A stretch of DNA of 64,000 nt from an uncultured Christensenella sp. (GCA_910584635.1 CAJUBA010000006.1:22760-86759); one strand, 5' to 3'; shown: positions 27,601-36,650, counted from the first letter of the stretch. A program made the numbers and translations. Notes: generated from the sequence alone by a model not told the origin.

Positions 27601-30600
27601 GCTTTACGACGGAAATCTCACGCAGACTATAGAAGCGCGCGTGGGAGATAAAGTAATCCTGCCTTTCCCGACCAGAACGGGTTATACCTTCTTCGGATGG
27701 AGAGAGAAACTCTCCGACGGTAGCAACAAAGTCTATTACGGACAGATAACCGCTCTTGCCAATATAGAGTATCTAAGACTTGACGCGCTGTGGATACGCC
27801 AAAGCGCGCAGGACGAAGACTCTTTGCCTAGCGGCAACGGCGGAAGAACAATGATACATTTCATTGACGAAGACTTGCTATCCGCAGACAGTCTGCAAGT
27901 CGCGCCCGGTTCCGTCATATCCCTTCCCAAGGTTACGCGAGCGGGATTTGTATTTGTAGGTTGGATTTGGAAGACCACTTCGACAAGCGGTAAAATTTAT
28001 TGCGATTCCACAATGACGGTTCCCGAAGATGCGGGCGGAAAAATAGTGCTAAACGCGCTGTGGATTGCCAGAGGAACTACGTCTCCTCAATCCGCGGATA
28101 TAGAAGTAGAAAAATTAAGCGGACTGTTCTCTTCCATGCCGATTGCAAGCGAAGTCGCTGTGGGCGGATTTATAAGCATGCTCGGATTTATCTTTGCGAT
28201 ATTTACCTTATATTTGGTAAGGAAAAAGAGAGAAGCGTTTAACAATGGCGAAATGAAGTCATTGTCGACGGCTTATGCAAGAGAGATGTTCTCCGATAAG
28301 GAAGATTTGGGACAAAACAAATTGCGCAAATACGGCGCAGTAACGCTGTTTACCGCGTTCCTGCTTGTAGTCGTAATTACGTTTATAAGCGCGTTTGGCG
28401 GATGGGGAGATTTAGGCGTATTTAATAGGATAAATAATAAAGTAGACGTCGTTCCCGTTCAGTCGGAAAGCGTAAGCGAAAACAATGTCCTGGCGAATAC
28501 CTTTACGCTCGACAATTTCGGCGTTGAAAATACGCAAAGCGACGAAGTCAAGCCCAACAAAGAAGAAGTGCTTGACAATATTGACGGTATCCAAGATACT
28601 GGAATTACCGAGAAGTTAAACTTGACGCAAGAAGAGTTGTTGCTGTATTCGCTTATTATGCTGGATATGTATCATTTAGGATATAATGTCTTTACGGCAA
28701 AAGCAGTTCTTCCTGACGGAAGTAACGTAATAGGTTTCGGATATTCCGACTATGAAGAGGCTTTCGAAAATATAGGCGATAAAAACGATAAAACAGTTTA
28801 TATCGGAGCAGGATTCGTATCACTGCCCAGACAGCAAAAAATAACGGATAACGATATAGAAAAAGGCGTGAAACTTTATGATATGAGCGAGGAAGAGGAT
28901 AACTCCGGAAAGGCTCAAGAAATAGAGTCCGCGTACTATTTGAAGTTTACGCAAAGTTACGGTCCTTGTCATGTTATTGCCGACGGTAAATATATTGTTT
29001 ATAGCGTTGAAAAAACGGACGTAACGTTTACTGCCGTTGAAGCAGGCGAGGACGTTATAAATCCTGAATACGGCTCTGTATACAGTTATGATACCGGAAC
29101 TTATGTATACGACCCTGAATTAGGCAAAGAGGCAGATATTAAAGCAACTTCGCTTAACACAATGCTTGACCCTGCGATAGCCAAGGGCGAATATGAAAAG
29201 TATATTGCCGACCAGACGGCAAACGGTTTTACCGTAGATACTTTGAATTTCGTATATATCAGTTACTCGGCTTTGGAAGCGTATCTGCAAAGCGAACAGG
29301 ATGAAAGTTTGCTCGGCATAGACGTTCAGGAATTCTATGACTTGGAAAAGACGTTAGGCAACAACGAGTATTATACGGTAGACGCGGAAGGCAATTTGAC
29401 TAAACTCGAGTTCCCTCACGAAGAGGAAGATAAAGCGACGTGGTTGGATAGACTTGCGGGCGCGATTGTCGCAATAGGCATGATTTGCGTAGGCGTAATT
29501 ATCGTAGCGGCAGTAAGCGCGGTATCGTGCGGAGCGGCTACCACAGCGGCGCCGTATATCATGGGCGCGTTTATAGGCGCGGGCATGGAAGTCTTCATGC
29601 AGACCGTCGTCCAAGGTAAAAAACTCGACCAAGTCAACTGGATGCGCGTAGGCGTCGCGGCGGTATCGGGCGTGCTTTCGGCTATACCGGGCGTCGGTTG
29701 GTTCGGCGCAGGTCTTATCGACGGCTTGACGGAAGCGGCGATGACTTGGGCAGACGGCGGAAGTATAGAAGATATACTAAAATCCTTTACCGTAGGTTTC
29801 GCTACTGGCGTATTGATTCACGGCGTAGGCAAAGCGCTTGGCAAAATGAAATTCTGTTTTGTCGCAGGCACGGTTGTGCTTATGGCGGGCGGAGCAGTCA
29901 AGTGTATTGAAGACGTAAGAGTAGGAGATAAGGTAAAGAGTTATAATCCCGCCACAGGAAAGGTGTCGGAAAAACGGGTGCTGCAGACCTTTGAGAATGA
30001 GGTGGACGAACTCGTAACCGTATCCACGTCGGACGGACAGCAGGTAACGGCGACGCCCGGACATAAATTCTACGCCAACAACGATTGGGTATCCGCAGAA
30101 GATTTAAGAGCGGGCGACGTGCTTGTCAACGTCAACGGCAAGAAAGTAATAGTCGAGCAAGTACAGCACGAAATATTAGACAGTCCCGTCAAAGTATACA
30201 ACTTTGAAGTGGCGGACAACCATACTTATTTCGTCGGCGACGGCGACGGAATTGCTGTGCATAATTCCGCTTGTAAGAAAAAGTCCGCTTATAATACGAA
30301 TATCGGACCTGACGGGGTGCCTGTAAAGGGAGAATATCATCATATTGCGTCTGACAAATCTATTAAAAGTGGTTTTACAGAGAAATATAAAACAATCTTT
30401 GATAATGCAGATATGAAATTATCCGATCCTGAAAATATAGTTTTTTTACAAGGTCATAAGGGGGCGCATACTAAAATGTATAAAAAAGAAGTATTAGCAA
30501 GGTTACAGAAAGCGACTGAAGGAGTAACGCCTCATACACCTAAATTTACTGCTAAAGTAAAAGAAGCATTAAAAAGTTTGGCGGATGATTTGTTGAATAA

Positions 30601-30625
30601 TCCTCGTATGCCATATCTAAAATAA
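24659..30625 (+). CDS. Giant secreted polymorphic toxin with Hint and HNH/Endo VII (AHH-like) nuclease tip
   Basis: A 1988-residue protein. A signal peptide (1-38) is followed by a long beta-rich ectodomain, four InlB B-type repeats (about 853-1136, e.g. WTFGGWEYGG, YTFFGWREK), membrane segments near 1168-1190 and 1226-1250, and a Gly/Ala-rich hydrophobic region (1595-1725). A Hint autoprocessing domain runs from C1733 (CFVAGTVVLMAGG) to VHNS (H1868, N1869), with the block ATPGHKFY. The last 119 residues carry EYHHIASDK (H1894, H1895) and LQGHKGAH (1932-1937), fitting an HNH/Endo VII nuclease of the AHH type. Hint cleavage would free the nuclease tip. Imm11-like genes follow at once. The exact nuclease family and the secretion route are inference. 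Confidence 0.88.
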   Translation: MKTKKIITLCLLLLLCLGLGAGVSLSMGNTQDIAVYAAQEETQPKTQSMSIGVNAYELEDNTGYIQSEDKRVSSSNHPLKNNLVNISVFTQSDIQVPVIEKGKISGYDAYGVTGNSVALKLSYNFSNPESLRTNRFYDYNDKCYKTRVYSISDDTAQNVGDIERLGIVGTGAFIFQKKSDANGQWEWTTKDGETKKSLHTVDFTEVVPLSDYYKTEKYDLYTPSGKDLSSGVFIKLTFAYELKITTSWEYTNWLGITKTKSETEYINMLESAEFYLAQNSGAVLFHNASTFGKTGDEEGSGAISIEDFETILNGDVTLNGFRLDTMGVETYDIKYTFNGAEEHTAFDGQVFLEQGRYDFVINRQLGASIRHTVFVDRREVNDAVVGYFGQSLFTPDSKRVYTTGEYPAYLAGHATWHLNATDGTVAPVVGKLYKIIEDGEEEWVYDIEQSRDSDYKTKALEKTIYEPGIYKAEFWGNPRYLHTEELSGDLYHFTFRFEIVDEDTPVEPSINEAYLNGLYGFSDMQSKYYAVVLPTKGEGNAIFAFSDFSGAYDFAYENERAKIIKNQNKYIYGGKTYDTQKDLLAEVDKVVKTLIVERYFDSTNPESYQTADVADDKILDMNFSKDVIVFTNDTEQSYMKAGLPSLNGRKYRYISPDTGEIEEGVMNFAFIKVADFESDSVTLVHKASQKTYEIVYGVSVEYQLVLANAPSGVYTVRETNSNNATCEYDTVYIRPGEMTGTATFSLFKNGRFIEKTFGRNSTVTETGLSGFILKSLTNELDLYSIVKINHDGEVSIYNFDEVSEMWFADGGVYEFTLADRQGNTVEFSLIISDPVGYADVYLQLEQEDDEITKYFHVFVGQEIQLPTPTLESDLYVFDGWLYNDELITDNVFIPQTGGDLYVWQQITQKYTYLDFDTDGGNYIERMKVEIGEPIQLPEAVKAGWTFGGWEYGGAVYNGEYIPTSASPTFVAKWHYVSSEIALYDGNLTQTIEARVGDKVILPFPTRTGYTFFGWREKLSDGSNKVYYGQITALANIEYLRLDALWIRQSAQDEDSLPSGNGGRTMIHFIDEDLLSADSLQVAPGSVISLPKVTRAGFVFVGWIWKTTSTSGKIYCDSTMTVPEDAGGKIVLNALWIARGTTSPQSADIEVEKLSGLFSSMPIASEVAVGGFISMLGFIFAIFTLYLVRKKREAFNNGEMKSLSTAYAREMFSDKEDLGQNKLRKYGAVTLFTAFLLVVVITFISAFGGWGDLGVFNRINNKVDVVPVQSESVSENNVLANTFTLDNFGVENTQSDEVKPNKEEVLDNIDGIQDTGITEKLNLTQEELLLYSLIMLDMYHLGYNVFTAKAVLPDGSNVIGFGYSDYEEAFENIGDKNDKTVYIGAGFVSLPRQQKITDNDIEKGVKLYDMSEEEDNSGKAQEIESAYYLKFTQSYGPCHVIADGKYIVYSVEKTDVTFTAVEAGEDVINPEYGSVYSYDTGTYVYDPELGKEADIKATSLNTMLDPAIAKGEYEKYIADQTANGFTVDTLNFVYISYSALEAYLQSEQDESLLGIDVQEFYDLEKTLGNNEYYTVDAEGNLTKLEFPHEEEDKATWLDRLAGAIVAIGMICVGVIIVAAVSAVSCGAATTAAPYIMGAFIGAGMEVFMQTVVQGKKLDQVNWMRVGVAAVSGVLSAIPGVGWFGAGLIDGLTEAAMTWADGGSIEDILKSFTVGFATGVLIHGVGKALGKMKFCFVAGTVVLMAGGAVKCIEDVRVGDKVKSYNPATGKVSEKRVLQTFENEVDELVTVSTSDGQQVTATPGHKFYANNDWVSAEDLRAGDVLVNVNGKKVIVEQVQHEILDSPVKVYNFEVADNHTYFVGDGDGIAVHNSACKKKSAYNTNIGPDGVPVKGEYHHIASDKSIKSGFTEKYKTIFDNADMKLSDPENIVFLQGHKGAHTKMYKKEVLARLQKATEGVTPHTPKFTAKVKEALKSLADDLLNNPRMPYLK

Positions 30626-30653
30626 ACAAAGAAACAACAAAAAGGAGAGAATC

Positions 30654-31244
30654 ATGAAATATTTTGAAATTTTTGAATGCGAACGCGCAGTAAAAGACCC
30701 GATGGTTTGCGTTACAAATCTAGAAGATTTGAAAATAAATATAAATAGGTTTAGAATATGTAAGGAGTTTACAAGCGGTGAAAATATTAAATTTTTTGCA
30801 AAAACAGAGAAGAGTGATGGAACGCCCGATGACTTTTTGCAAAACACTGAAATGGTGCCAATCTTTTCGCCAAGAATGAGAGAAGCAATAGAAGAAGCGG
30901 GCATTACGGGAATACAGTATATACCCATAGAAGTAGAGCATTACAACAAAGAAAAATTGGAGGGATATTGTATCGCAAATGTGCTAAATTCAGTGGCGGA
31001 TGCGCTCGATATAGATAAGACAATATTTTGGAATAGAAAGTCAGATAATGGGAGATTAAACGTATATGTGTCGTCTATAAAATCTGAAAATATTCCCGAT
31101 AACATGGACATATTTAGATTAAAATATGACGAAAGATTTGTAACTGAATACAGCACTTTTATAGTAGTATCCGAAAGATTCAAATCGATAATCGCTAAAA
31201 ACAAATTTACCGGCATAGGATTTAGTAAAAACAGAGCAGAGTAG
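30654..31244 (+). CDS. Imm11/DUF1629-like immunity protein, copy 1
   Basis: A 196-residue cytosolic protein starting 29 bp after the toxin, with AAGGAGAG before the ATG. MKYFEIFECE, then a central block PDDFLQNTEMVPIFSPRMRE with EEAGITGIQYIPIEVEHYNK, and a C-terminal FKSIIAKNKFTGIGFSK match the layout of Imm11 (DUF1629, PF07791) immunity proteins, known to accompany AHH-type nuclease toxins. As the first gene after the toxin it is the best candidate for the cognate inhibitor. Copies 2 and 3 lie at 31258 and 34913 and a relic at 39366. The assignment is by remembered pattern and context. Confidence 0.78.
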   Translation: MKYFEIFECERAVKDPMVCVTNLEDLKININRFRICKEFTSGENIKFFAKTEKSDGTPDDFLQNTEMVPIFSPRMREAIEEAGITGIQYIPIEVEHYNKEKLEGYCIANVLNSVADALDIDKTIFWNRKSDNGRLNVYVSSIKSENIPDNMDIFRLKYDERFVTEYSTFIVVSERFKSIIAKNKFTGIGFSKNRAE

Positions 31245-31257
31245 AAGGAAGAAGGCT

Positions 31258-31854
31258 ATGAAATATTTTAGAGTGTGGAATTGCGAACATGCAGTAATAG
31301 ACCCGATGGTATGCGAAACAAATCTAGAAGATTTGCAAATAGATAAAAGGATATTTAGAATATGTAAAGAGTTTACAGGCAGTGAAAAAATTAAATTCTA
31401 TGCTGAACTTGAAGAAGACGACGGAACGCCCGATGACTTTTTACAAAACACGGAAATGGTGCCAATCTTTTCGCCAAGAATGAGAGAAGCAATAGAAGAA
31501 GCGGGCATTACGGGAATACAGTATATCCCCATAGAAGTAGAGCATTACAACAAAGAAAAATTGGAGGGATACTGTATCGCAAATGTGCTAAATTCAGTGT
31601 CGGGTGCGCTCGATTTTGATAAATCACAATTATATTATTCTTCGTCGAAAGAACATAAAGGCAAAGTGTTTGATGTGTGGGAATATGTAATTTATGCAGA
31701 TAAAATTTTGAATTTAGATATATTCAGACTGAAATTTGATGATAGGTTTTGGGATAAATATAGTGATACTATAATAGTATCCGAAAAATTCAAATCAATA
31801 ATCGCCAAAAACAAATTTACCGGTATTGGATTTGGCAAAGTGATAACGGAATAG
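31258..31854 (+). CDS. Imm11/DUF1629-like immunity protein, copy 2
   Basis: A 198-residue paralogue of the preceding gene, 13 bp after it, with a GAAGGAAGAAGG site. The central block is nearly identical at both DNA and protein level to copies 1 and 3 (TPDDFLQNTEMVPIFSPRMR), while residues 125-170 differ completely (SQLYYSSSKEHKGKVFDVWE) and the tail ends GKVITE instead of NRAE. Variation confined to one segment suggests that each copy matches a different toxin tip. Same probable family as copy 1. Confidence 0.75.
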   Translation: MKYFRVWNCEHAVIDPMVCETNLEDLQIDKRIFRICKEFTGSEKIKFYAELEEDDGTPDDFLQNTEMVPIFSPRMREAIEEAGITGIQYIPIEVEHYNKEKLEGYCIANVLNSVSGALDFDKSQLYYSSSKEHKGKVFDVWEYVIYADKILNLDIFRLKFDDRFWDKYSDTIIVSEKFKSIIAKNKFTGIGFGKVITE

Positions 31855-31934
31855 AAAAAGGATAATGGTAAAAAGAGTTTTAGGCAAGGTAATCTATAGA
31901 CAATAACTTTAGAGGTGCATTAGGAGATAAAAGC

Positions 31935-32966
31935 ATGATAAAACTTGTAGATGGGGGAATAACTGTAGAGTTCCCAAAAGATAGCAATAATATTAAAGGT
32001 GTTATTGAATATATCAATGAATATAACGTAAGACATATAAGCGTAGTTATTAGAGATAGACAAGGAGATGTTTCAGATAATTACAAATCTTTGTATAGTC
32101 TGCAATTCTTGAATAATATTAAAACGCCTGAAAATATAATTGAATTTGATTTATTTAGCGAATTTGAAGATTATTCGCCCATATATAAGTTTGTAAATTT
32201 AGAGAAATTTTCGGTTTCTGTAGGGGGCGAGAATATTATAGATATTTCTAAGTTTGTAAAATTAAAGAAGTTGCAAACTCATAAGTTATCTCCATTCTCT
32301 AATTTAGATAAATGTTTTGTAAAAATGTTATGTTATGGCAATGTAACAGGGCATTTGGATTGTGAAACAAAGCGTTTGCAACAAATGATTCAATTAGAAG
32401 ATTTAAGGCTATTTAGAATATATAATTTTTCAATAGAATCTATTTGTGAATTGAAAAAATTAAAAAAATTATGGTTTACGCAATGTGATTTAGAAAATTT
32501 ATGTGGCATACAAAAATTACAAGCATTGGAATTTATAAATGTGGGACATTGCAATAAATTTGCTGATGTTAATGGAGTAGGGGAATTACAAAAACTCAAA
32601 TATCTTTGGTTTGATACTTGCCCCAAATTAAAAGACATAACTGATGTTGGAAGAAGCAGAAATCTTAGGACGCTGGCTTTGGAAAATATAAAAATAGGCG
32701 ATTTTTCATTATTGGAAAATATGCGTAGTAAAACATCATTAAAATGTTTAATGCTTGAAAATTGTGGTAATATAGGTTCAATTAAGTTTTTAGAACACTA
32801 TCCAAGTTTACAAGCGTTTGATTGTTACAATACTAATGTGCTTGACGGAGATATAAAACCATGTTTAAGATTGGAAAGCGCTAGAATAACGAATAAAAGG
32901 CATTATAATATGAAATCGAAACAATTACCATTCGGAAGGTCGTTTTTTCAATGGTTTGATGATTAG
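31935..32966 (+). CDS. Leucine-rich-repeat protein, copy 1 (candidate immunity)
   Basis: A 343-residue cytosolic protein with AGGAGA before its ATG. From about residue 150 it is built of irregular LRR-type units (LEDLRLFRIYNFSIESIC, LKKLWFTQCDLENLCGIQ, LKYLWFDTCPKLKDITDV, LRTLALENIKIGDFSLLEN), each about 22-24 residues. The first 130 residues are a divergent LRR-like cap. No signal peptide, unlike internalins. Its paralogue lies at 38318. LRR proteins are among the families reported beside polymorphic toxins as immunity proteins; that role here is inferred from context. Confidence 0.72.
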   Translation: MIKLVDGGITVEFPKDSNNIKGVIEYINEYNVRHISVVIRDRQGDVSDNYKSLYSLQFLNNIKTPENIIEFDLFSEFEDYSPIYKFVNLEKFSVSVGGENIIDISKFVKLKKLQTHKLSPFSNLDKCFVKMLCYGNVTGHLDCETKRLQQMIQLEDLRLFRIYNFSIESICELKKLKKLWFTQCDLENLCGIQKLQALEFINVGHCNKFADVNGVGELQKLKYLWFDTCPKLKDITDVGRSRNLRTLALENIKIGDFSLLENMRSKTSLKCLMLENCGNIGSIKFLEHYPSLQAFDCYNTNVLDGDIKPCLRLESARITNKRHYNMKSKQLPFGRSFFQWFDD

Positions 32967-33081
32967 CAACTAAATGAATAGGTAATTTGGGTTTTACTCA
33001 AATATATGATAAAACATACGGGTAAAAGTGTAATACAAAGGAAAAAAGTAAGTCAATACAAATAGACACATGAGGAGAGAT

Positions 33082-34050
33082 ATGACAAAGAAAGATTTAT
33101 ATTGCATAAAGACAGATAATGGGTATGGATTGTTTCAAGAATATGATAGTTATCCAAATATGTTTAACTATATATTCTATGTGGTATATTATGCGCAAAT
33201 TATGTCGCTGTCGGAAACAGAGATACAGCAAGCAATAAAAGGGGAATACTACTATTCGCGTATAAGTTTTGAAATGTGGAAAAAAGGATTTTCTAAAAAT
33301 ATTTTACTAAGTAATCCTAAGGTTGAGTTTAGCGCAAGAGATTTTGGTATTAAAGATGAAGACCCGTATTACGGTAAATGTAGTTTAATATATTTGGGAC
33401 AGTATGATTTGCCGTATAGTGTAGAATTGCCTAAATATTCTCGGAAATTGGATTTATCTAAACTTTCTGGAAAGTATAAGTGGAATATTCATAATGAAAT
33501 CAATAATTGTTTGGAGAGGAATGAGCGAGGAGTATCTATTTCGTATAAGAAACTCAACGATAATATCAAGTCTTATCCGAGATATTTTATTGCGCATCCT
33601 GTGGAAATAAAGAAAAGATTTAACGCAAATTATAGGCAGAGCGAAGATGATAAATGGGTAGAGAGATATTTCGAAGAATTTTATCAGGAATATCCGGAAT
33701 ATAGACCATCAAAGTTGAAGTATGAGGAAGTAAAGTATCCGTTGCCGGTAAATGAACTGCGAGAATTGAGCAAGGATATAGAAGAAGAAAAGGAAAGGAA
33801 AGAGTATGAAAGATTCTGCGACAAAATAGAAGAATTGTGTCTAGTATTTTTAGATGGAATAGACCAAGATAAAAAGGCAGTACGAAAGTGGTTAAAAGCC
33901 TTAATAGACGGTTTGAATAGTCTAAATAAAGAAACGGGATTGATAGATACATTAGAAGCAGAGATAATCTACGAGTATGTGTCAAACATATTGAAATCGC
34001 TAAAAAAGATAAGTCTATTAGAATATTTAGAAGAAAAAAGAGATTGGTAA
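33082..34050 (+). CDS. Candidate immunity protein, family B copy 1
   Basis: A 322-residue soluble protein; the start at 33082 has GAGGAGAG directly upstream (an in-frame ATG at 33070 overlaps that site). The N-terminal half (DLYCIKTDNGYGLFQEYDSY) looks like a small beta domain with many tyrosines; the C-terminal half is a charged helical domain (SKDIEEEKERKEYERFCDKI, then LVFLDGIDQDKKAVRKWLKA). I do not recognise the family. The paralogue at 37266 is diverged over the first two thirds but its last 331 bases are identical, a clear sign of recent recombination. The immunity role is inferred from location. Confidence 0.65.
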   Translation: MTKKDLYCIKTDNGYGLFQEYDSYPNMFNYIFYVVYYAQIMSLSETEIQQAIKGEYYYSRISFEMWKKGFSKNILLSNPKVEFSARDFGIKDEDPYYGKCSLIYLGQYDLPYSVELPKYSRKLDLSKLSGKYKWNIHNEINNCLERNERGVSISYKKLNDNIKSYPRYFIAHPVEIKKRFNANYRQSEDDKWVERYFEEFYQEYPEYRPSKLKYEEVKYPLPVNELRELSKDIEEEKERKEYERFCDKIEELCLVFLDGIDQDKKAVRKWLKALIDGLNSLNKETGLIDTLEAEIIYEYVSNILKSLKKISLLEYLEEKRDW

Positions 34051-34074
34051 AAAGAGTTTTAGGCAAGGTAATAT

Positions 34075-34890
34075 ATGATAAACAATTATAAAGTAGTTGA
34101 AAATAGCGAGGTCGGAATAATAGAAACTTTCTATGAAGAGTGGGAATCCACTCTGATTAAGAAAAGTTTTTGCGAATGTTATTTGCCAAAGAAAGATTGC
34201 ATAGATAAGGCATACTGTAGATTTGAAGATAGTAATGGTAATGTAATTGCAAATTTAGCATTGCCCAACGATATTATGTATAGTTTGTATAACAATCAAT
34301 CAGGAGTCGTACTTGTAAATGACGATATGGTAATACTGTGCGGATGGAATAAATATGAAACGTCTTGTTATTCGCTGAAAACTAATGAGTTATTATGGAC
34401 TAGTAAAATTAGTAAAGTTTGCGATATATTTGTCTATGCAAATAAAGTATATGCGTATTGTTCGACTTCAAAGGACGAATTGTATTTACTATCGCTAGAA
34501 ACGGGAAAGGTTCTAAAAAAATTGTTGTACCATAAATCAGATTTAGAATCTTTGTATATTTACAGATTGTCTGGAAGATATTTAGTTGGTTATAATATGG
34601 GATTTATATTTATATACGATATGAAAAATGACGAATTAAGTATGAGTAGAATGTTTGTAAAACAACCTAGTAAATATTATTGGCTTCACAAAGTAATATC
34701 AATGAATGATAAAGAGGTATTATTTAGGTACAAGGAATTAGATACAAGAAAAGGAGAAACTCGGTACCAGGAGCAAATAATAAACATTGAAACTTTGATT
34801 AAACAATCGATTAAATGTAAATTTGATAAAACTGTGCCTACTGAGTATAGTGAATTGGAAAGTGAATACAATCGATTGTTTAGCAACTAA
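34075..34890 (+). CDS. Candidate immunity protein, beta-propeller-like
   Basis: A 271-residue cytosolic protein 24 bp after family B copy 1, with an AAGG site. It consists of repeated beta blades such as GVVLVNDDMVILCGWNKYET, DIFVYANKVYAYCSTSKDEL and YLVGYNMGFIFIYDMKND, which suggests a propeller of five or six blades. It has no export signal. No paralogue occurs in the window. Flanked on both sides by recognisable immunity-type genes, it is probably one as well; the function is otherwise unknown. Confidence 0.6.
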   Translation: MINNYKVVENSEVGIIETFYEEWESTLIKKSFCECYLPKKDCIDKAYCRFEDSNGNVIANLALPNDIMYSLYNNQSGVVLVNDDMVILCGWNKYETSCYSLKTNELLWTSKISKVCDIFVYANKVYAYCSTSKDELYLLSLETGKVLKKLLYHKSDLESLYIYRLSGRYLVGYNMGFIFIYDMKNDELSMSRMFVKQPSKYYWLHKVISMNDKEVLFRYKELDTRKGETRYQEQIINIETLIKQSIKCKFDKTVPTEYSELESEYNRLFSN

Positions 34891-34912
34891 TAAAAACGTA
34901 TAGGAGATAATC

Positions 34913-35503
34913 ATGAAATATTTTGAAATTTTTGATTGTGAACATGCAGTAAAAGACCCTATGGTATGTGAAACAAATCTAGAAGATTTGAAAATAAATA
35001 AAAGAATATTCAGAATTTGTAAAGAGTTTACAGGCAGTGAAAATATTAAATTTTATGCTGAACTTAAAGAAGATGACGGAACGCCCGATGACTTTTTACA
35101 AAACACGGAAATGGTGCCAATCTTTTCGCCAAGAATGAGAGAAGCAATAGAGGAAGCGGGAATTACGGGAATACAGTATATACCAATAGAAGTAGAGCAT
35201 TACAACAAAGAAAAATTAGAGGGATATTGTATCGCTAATGTGCTAAATTCTGTTTCGGATGCGCTTGATATAGATAAGTCGATATTTTGGAATAGTAAGT
35301 CGGATAATGGAAAGTTGCTTTTGTATATACCGTCTATAAAATCTGAAAAGGTTCCTGACAGCATTGATATATTTAGACTTAAATATGACGAAAGAATCGA
35401 AAACGATTACAGCACTTTTATAGTAGTATCCGAAAGATTCAAGTCTATAATCGCTAAAAACAAATTTACCGGCATAGGGTTTAGCAAAAACAGAGCAGAG
35501 TAG
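34913..35503 (+). CDS. Imm11/DUF1629-like immunity protein, copy 3
   Basis: A 196-residue paralogue of the genes at 30654 and 31258, separated from them by about 3 kb of other families. It begins MKYFEIFDCEHAVKDPMVCE, shares the near-identical central block, and ends FKSIIAKNKFTGIGFSKNRA plus E like copy 1. Residues 120-170 resemble copy 1 (SIFWNSKSDNGKLLLYIPSI) but are not the same. AGGAGA precedes the ATG. Non-tandem placement indicates module shuffling rather than a simple tandem duplication. Confidence 0.75.
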   Translation: MKYFEIFDCEHAVKDPMVCETNLEDLKINKRIFRICKEFTGSENIKFYAELKEDDGTPDDFLQNTEMVPIFSPRMREAIEEAGITGIQYIPIEVEHYNKEKLEGYCIANVLNSVSDALDIDKSIFWNSKSDNGKLLLYIPSIKSEKVPDSIDIFRLKYDERIENDYSTFIVVSERFKSIIAKNKFTGIGFSKNRAE

Positions 35504-35516
35504 AGGGAAGAAGAAA

Positions 35517-36032
35517 ATGAAAGGAATAAGTTATATAGTTTTTAATGAAAGTCAAATTCGAGAAATAATTGGAGATGCGATTGCTTCTATTGGATGTAGG
35601 ATAATGCGGTCAGACAATTTCCATAGTTACGATATAAATTTCGATGATAGTAATGGCTTAGTTATAGAAAGTATTATACGAACTGTTTCCTTAGAAGAGA
35701 TTGGTAATCAAGAAATTGAGAATTTGTCATTAATGGAGTTGCTTTTGTTATACAAGAAGCAAAAAAGAGAAGTTGTCTATTGTAATCTAACTGAAGAAAA
35801 AATAAAGTTTTTGATTTTGGAAGAGTTAGATACATGGAAACGAACCGCTAAACTTGTGGAAATGCCATATATAAAAATTAAGTTTAATGGAAAGTTGAAT
35901 GAAAATTTAACTTGCTTAATAATGGCGTCTAAAAGAGAAATCGATCCTATTGTAGAACAAAAAATACTAGAAACAAAACATGAATTTGTTGATGATATTA
36001 ACCTTTTGGAGATTAAAAAATATCAATGTTGA
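35517..36032 (+). CDS. Candidate immunity protein, family C copy 1
   Basis: A 171-residue cytosolic protein, first of three tandem paralogues. Shared features are an N-terminal MKGISYIVFNESQIREIIGD, a central acidic region, a helix with the pattern EELDTWKRTAKLVEMPYIKI, and the end NENLTCLIMASKREIDPIVE followed by KKYQC. The family is not recognised. It follows Imm11-like copy 3 by 13 bp with GAGGGAAGAAG before the ATG. It is the most divergent of the three copies. The role is inferred from the immunity-gene setting. Confidence 0.62.
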   Translation: MKGISYIVFNESQIREIIGDAIASIGCRIMRSDNFHSYDINFDDSNGLVIESIIRTVSLEEIGNQEIENLSLMELLLLYKKQKREVVYCNLTEEKIKFLILEELDTWKRTAKLVEMPYIKIKFNGKLNENLTCLIMASKREIDPIVEQKILETKHEFVDDINLLEIKKYQC

Positions 36033-36074
36033 TAAAGCAATAACAAAAGAAATAGGAGATTTGATAATTAGAAA

Positions 36075-36608
36075 ATGAAAGAATTATATTATATTCTATT
36101 AAACCAAAACCATATTATGGATATTATGGGCGATGTTATTGATAATATCGAAAGTAGTTCGTACGGTAAAGGAGATTCTGTTGATTCCCATCGTAGAATG
36201 ATGGGCGACGATAAAGGTTTACATTTTGAATATATTGGTTTAATAAATGCGGAAGAAGAAATTTTGAAGCAGTTGGATTTTTATAATTCATATCAAATAG
36301 AGAATCAAAATACGATTGATACCGTTGCGTTTCTTAAAGAAAAGAAATTGAATTTTATATATTATTACATTGGCGAAAATGCAATAAGAAAATATATAAT
36401 TCAAATGCTGTCGCAATGGAGGAAGACCTCACAAATTAAGAAAATGAAATATATAAATATTAAGTTTGAAGCGGAGGAGAATCTAACTTGTTTGGTAACA
36501 GCGTCTAAGAGTAAAATCGATACAATTGTAGAACAGCAAATATTAGAAACAAAACATGATTTTGCCGAAGATACCAACCTTTTGGAGGCAAAAAAATATC
36601 AATATTGA
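36075..36608 (+). CDS. Candidate immunity protein, family C copy 2
   Basis: A 177-residue paralogue of the genes at 35517 and 36651 (MKELYYILLNQNHIMDIMGD; ends ENLTCLVTASKSKIDTIVEQ then KKYQY). An AGGAG lies 17 bases before the ATG, farther than ideal, and the same long spacing occurs before copy 3, so the duplication copied the leader as well. Copies 2 and 3 are closer to each other than to copy 1. No domain recognised. Confidence 0.62.
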   Translation: MKELYYILLNQNHIMDIMGDVIDNIESSSYGKGDSVDSHRRMMGDDKGLHFEYIGLINAEEEILKQLDFYNSYQIENQNTIDTVAFLKEKKLNFIYYYIGENAIRKYIIQMLSQWRKTSQIKKMKYINIKFEAEENLTCLVTASKSKIDTIVEQQILETKHDFAEDTNLLEAKKYQY

Positions 36609-36650
36609 TAAAGTAATAACAAAAGAAAAAGGAGATTTAGTAGACAGAGT

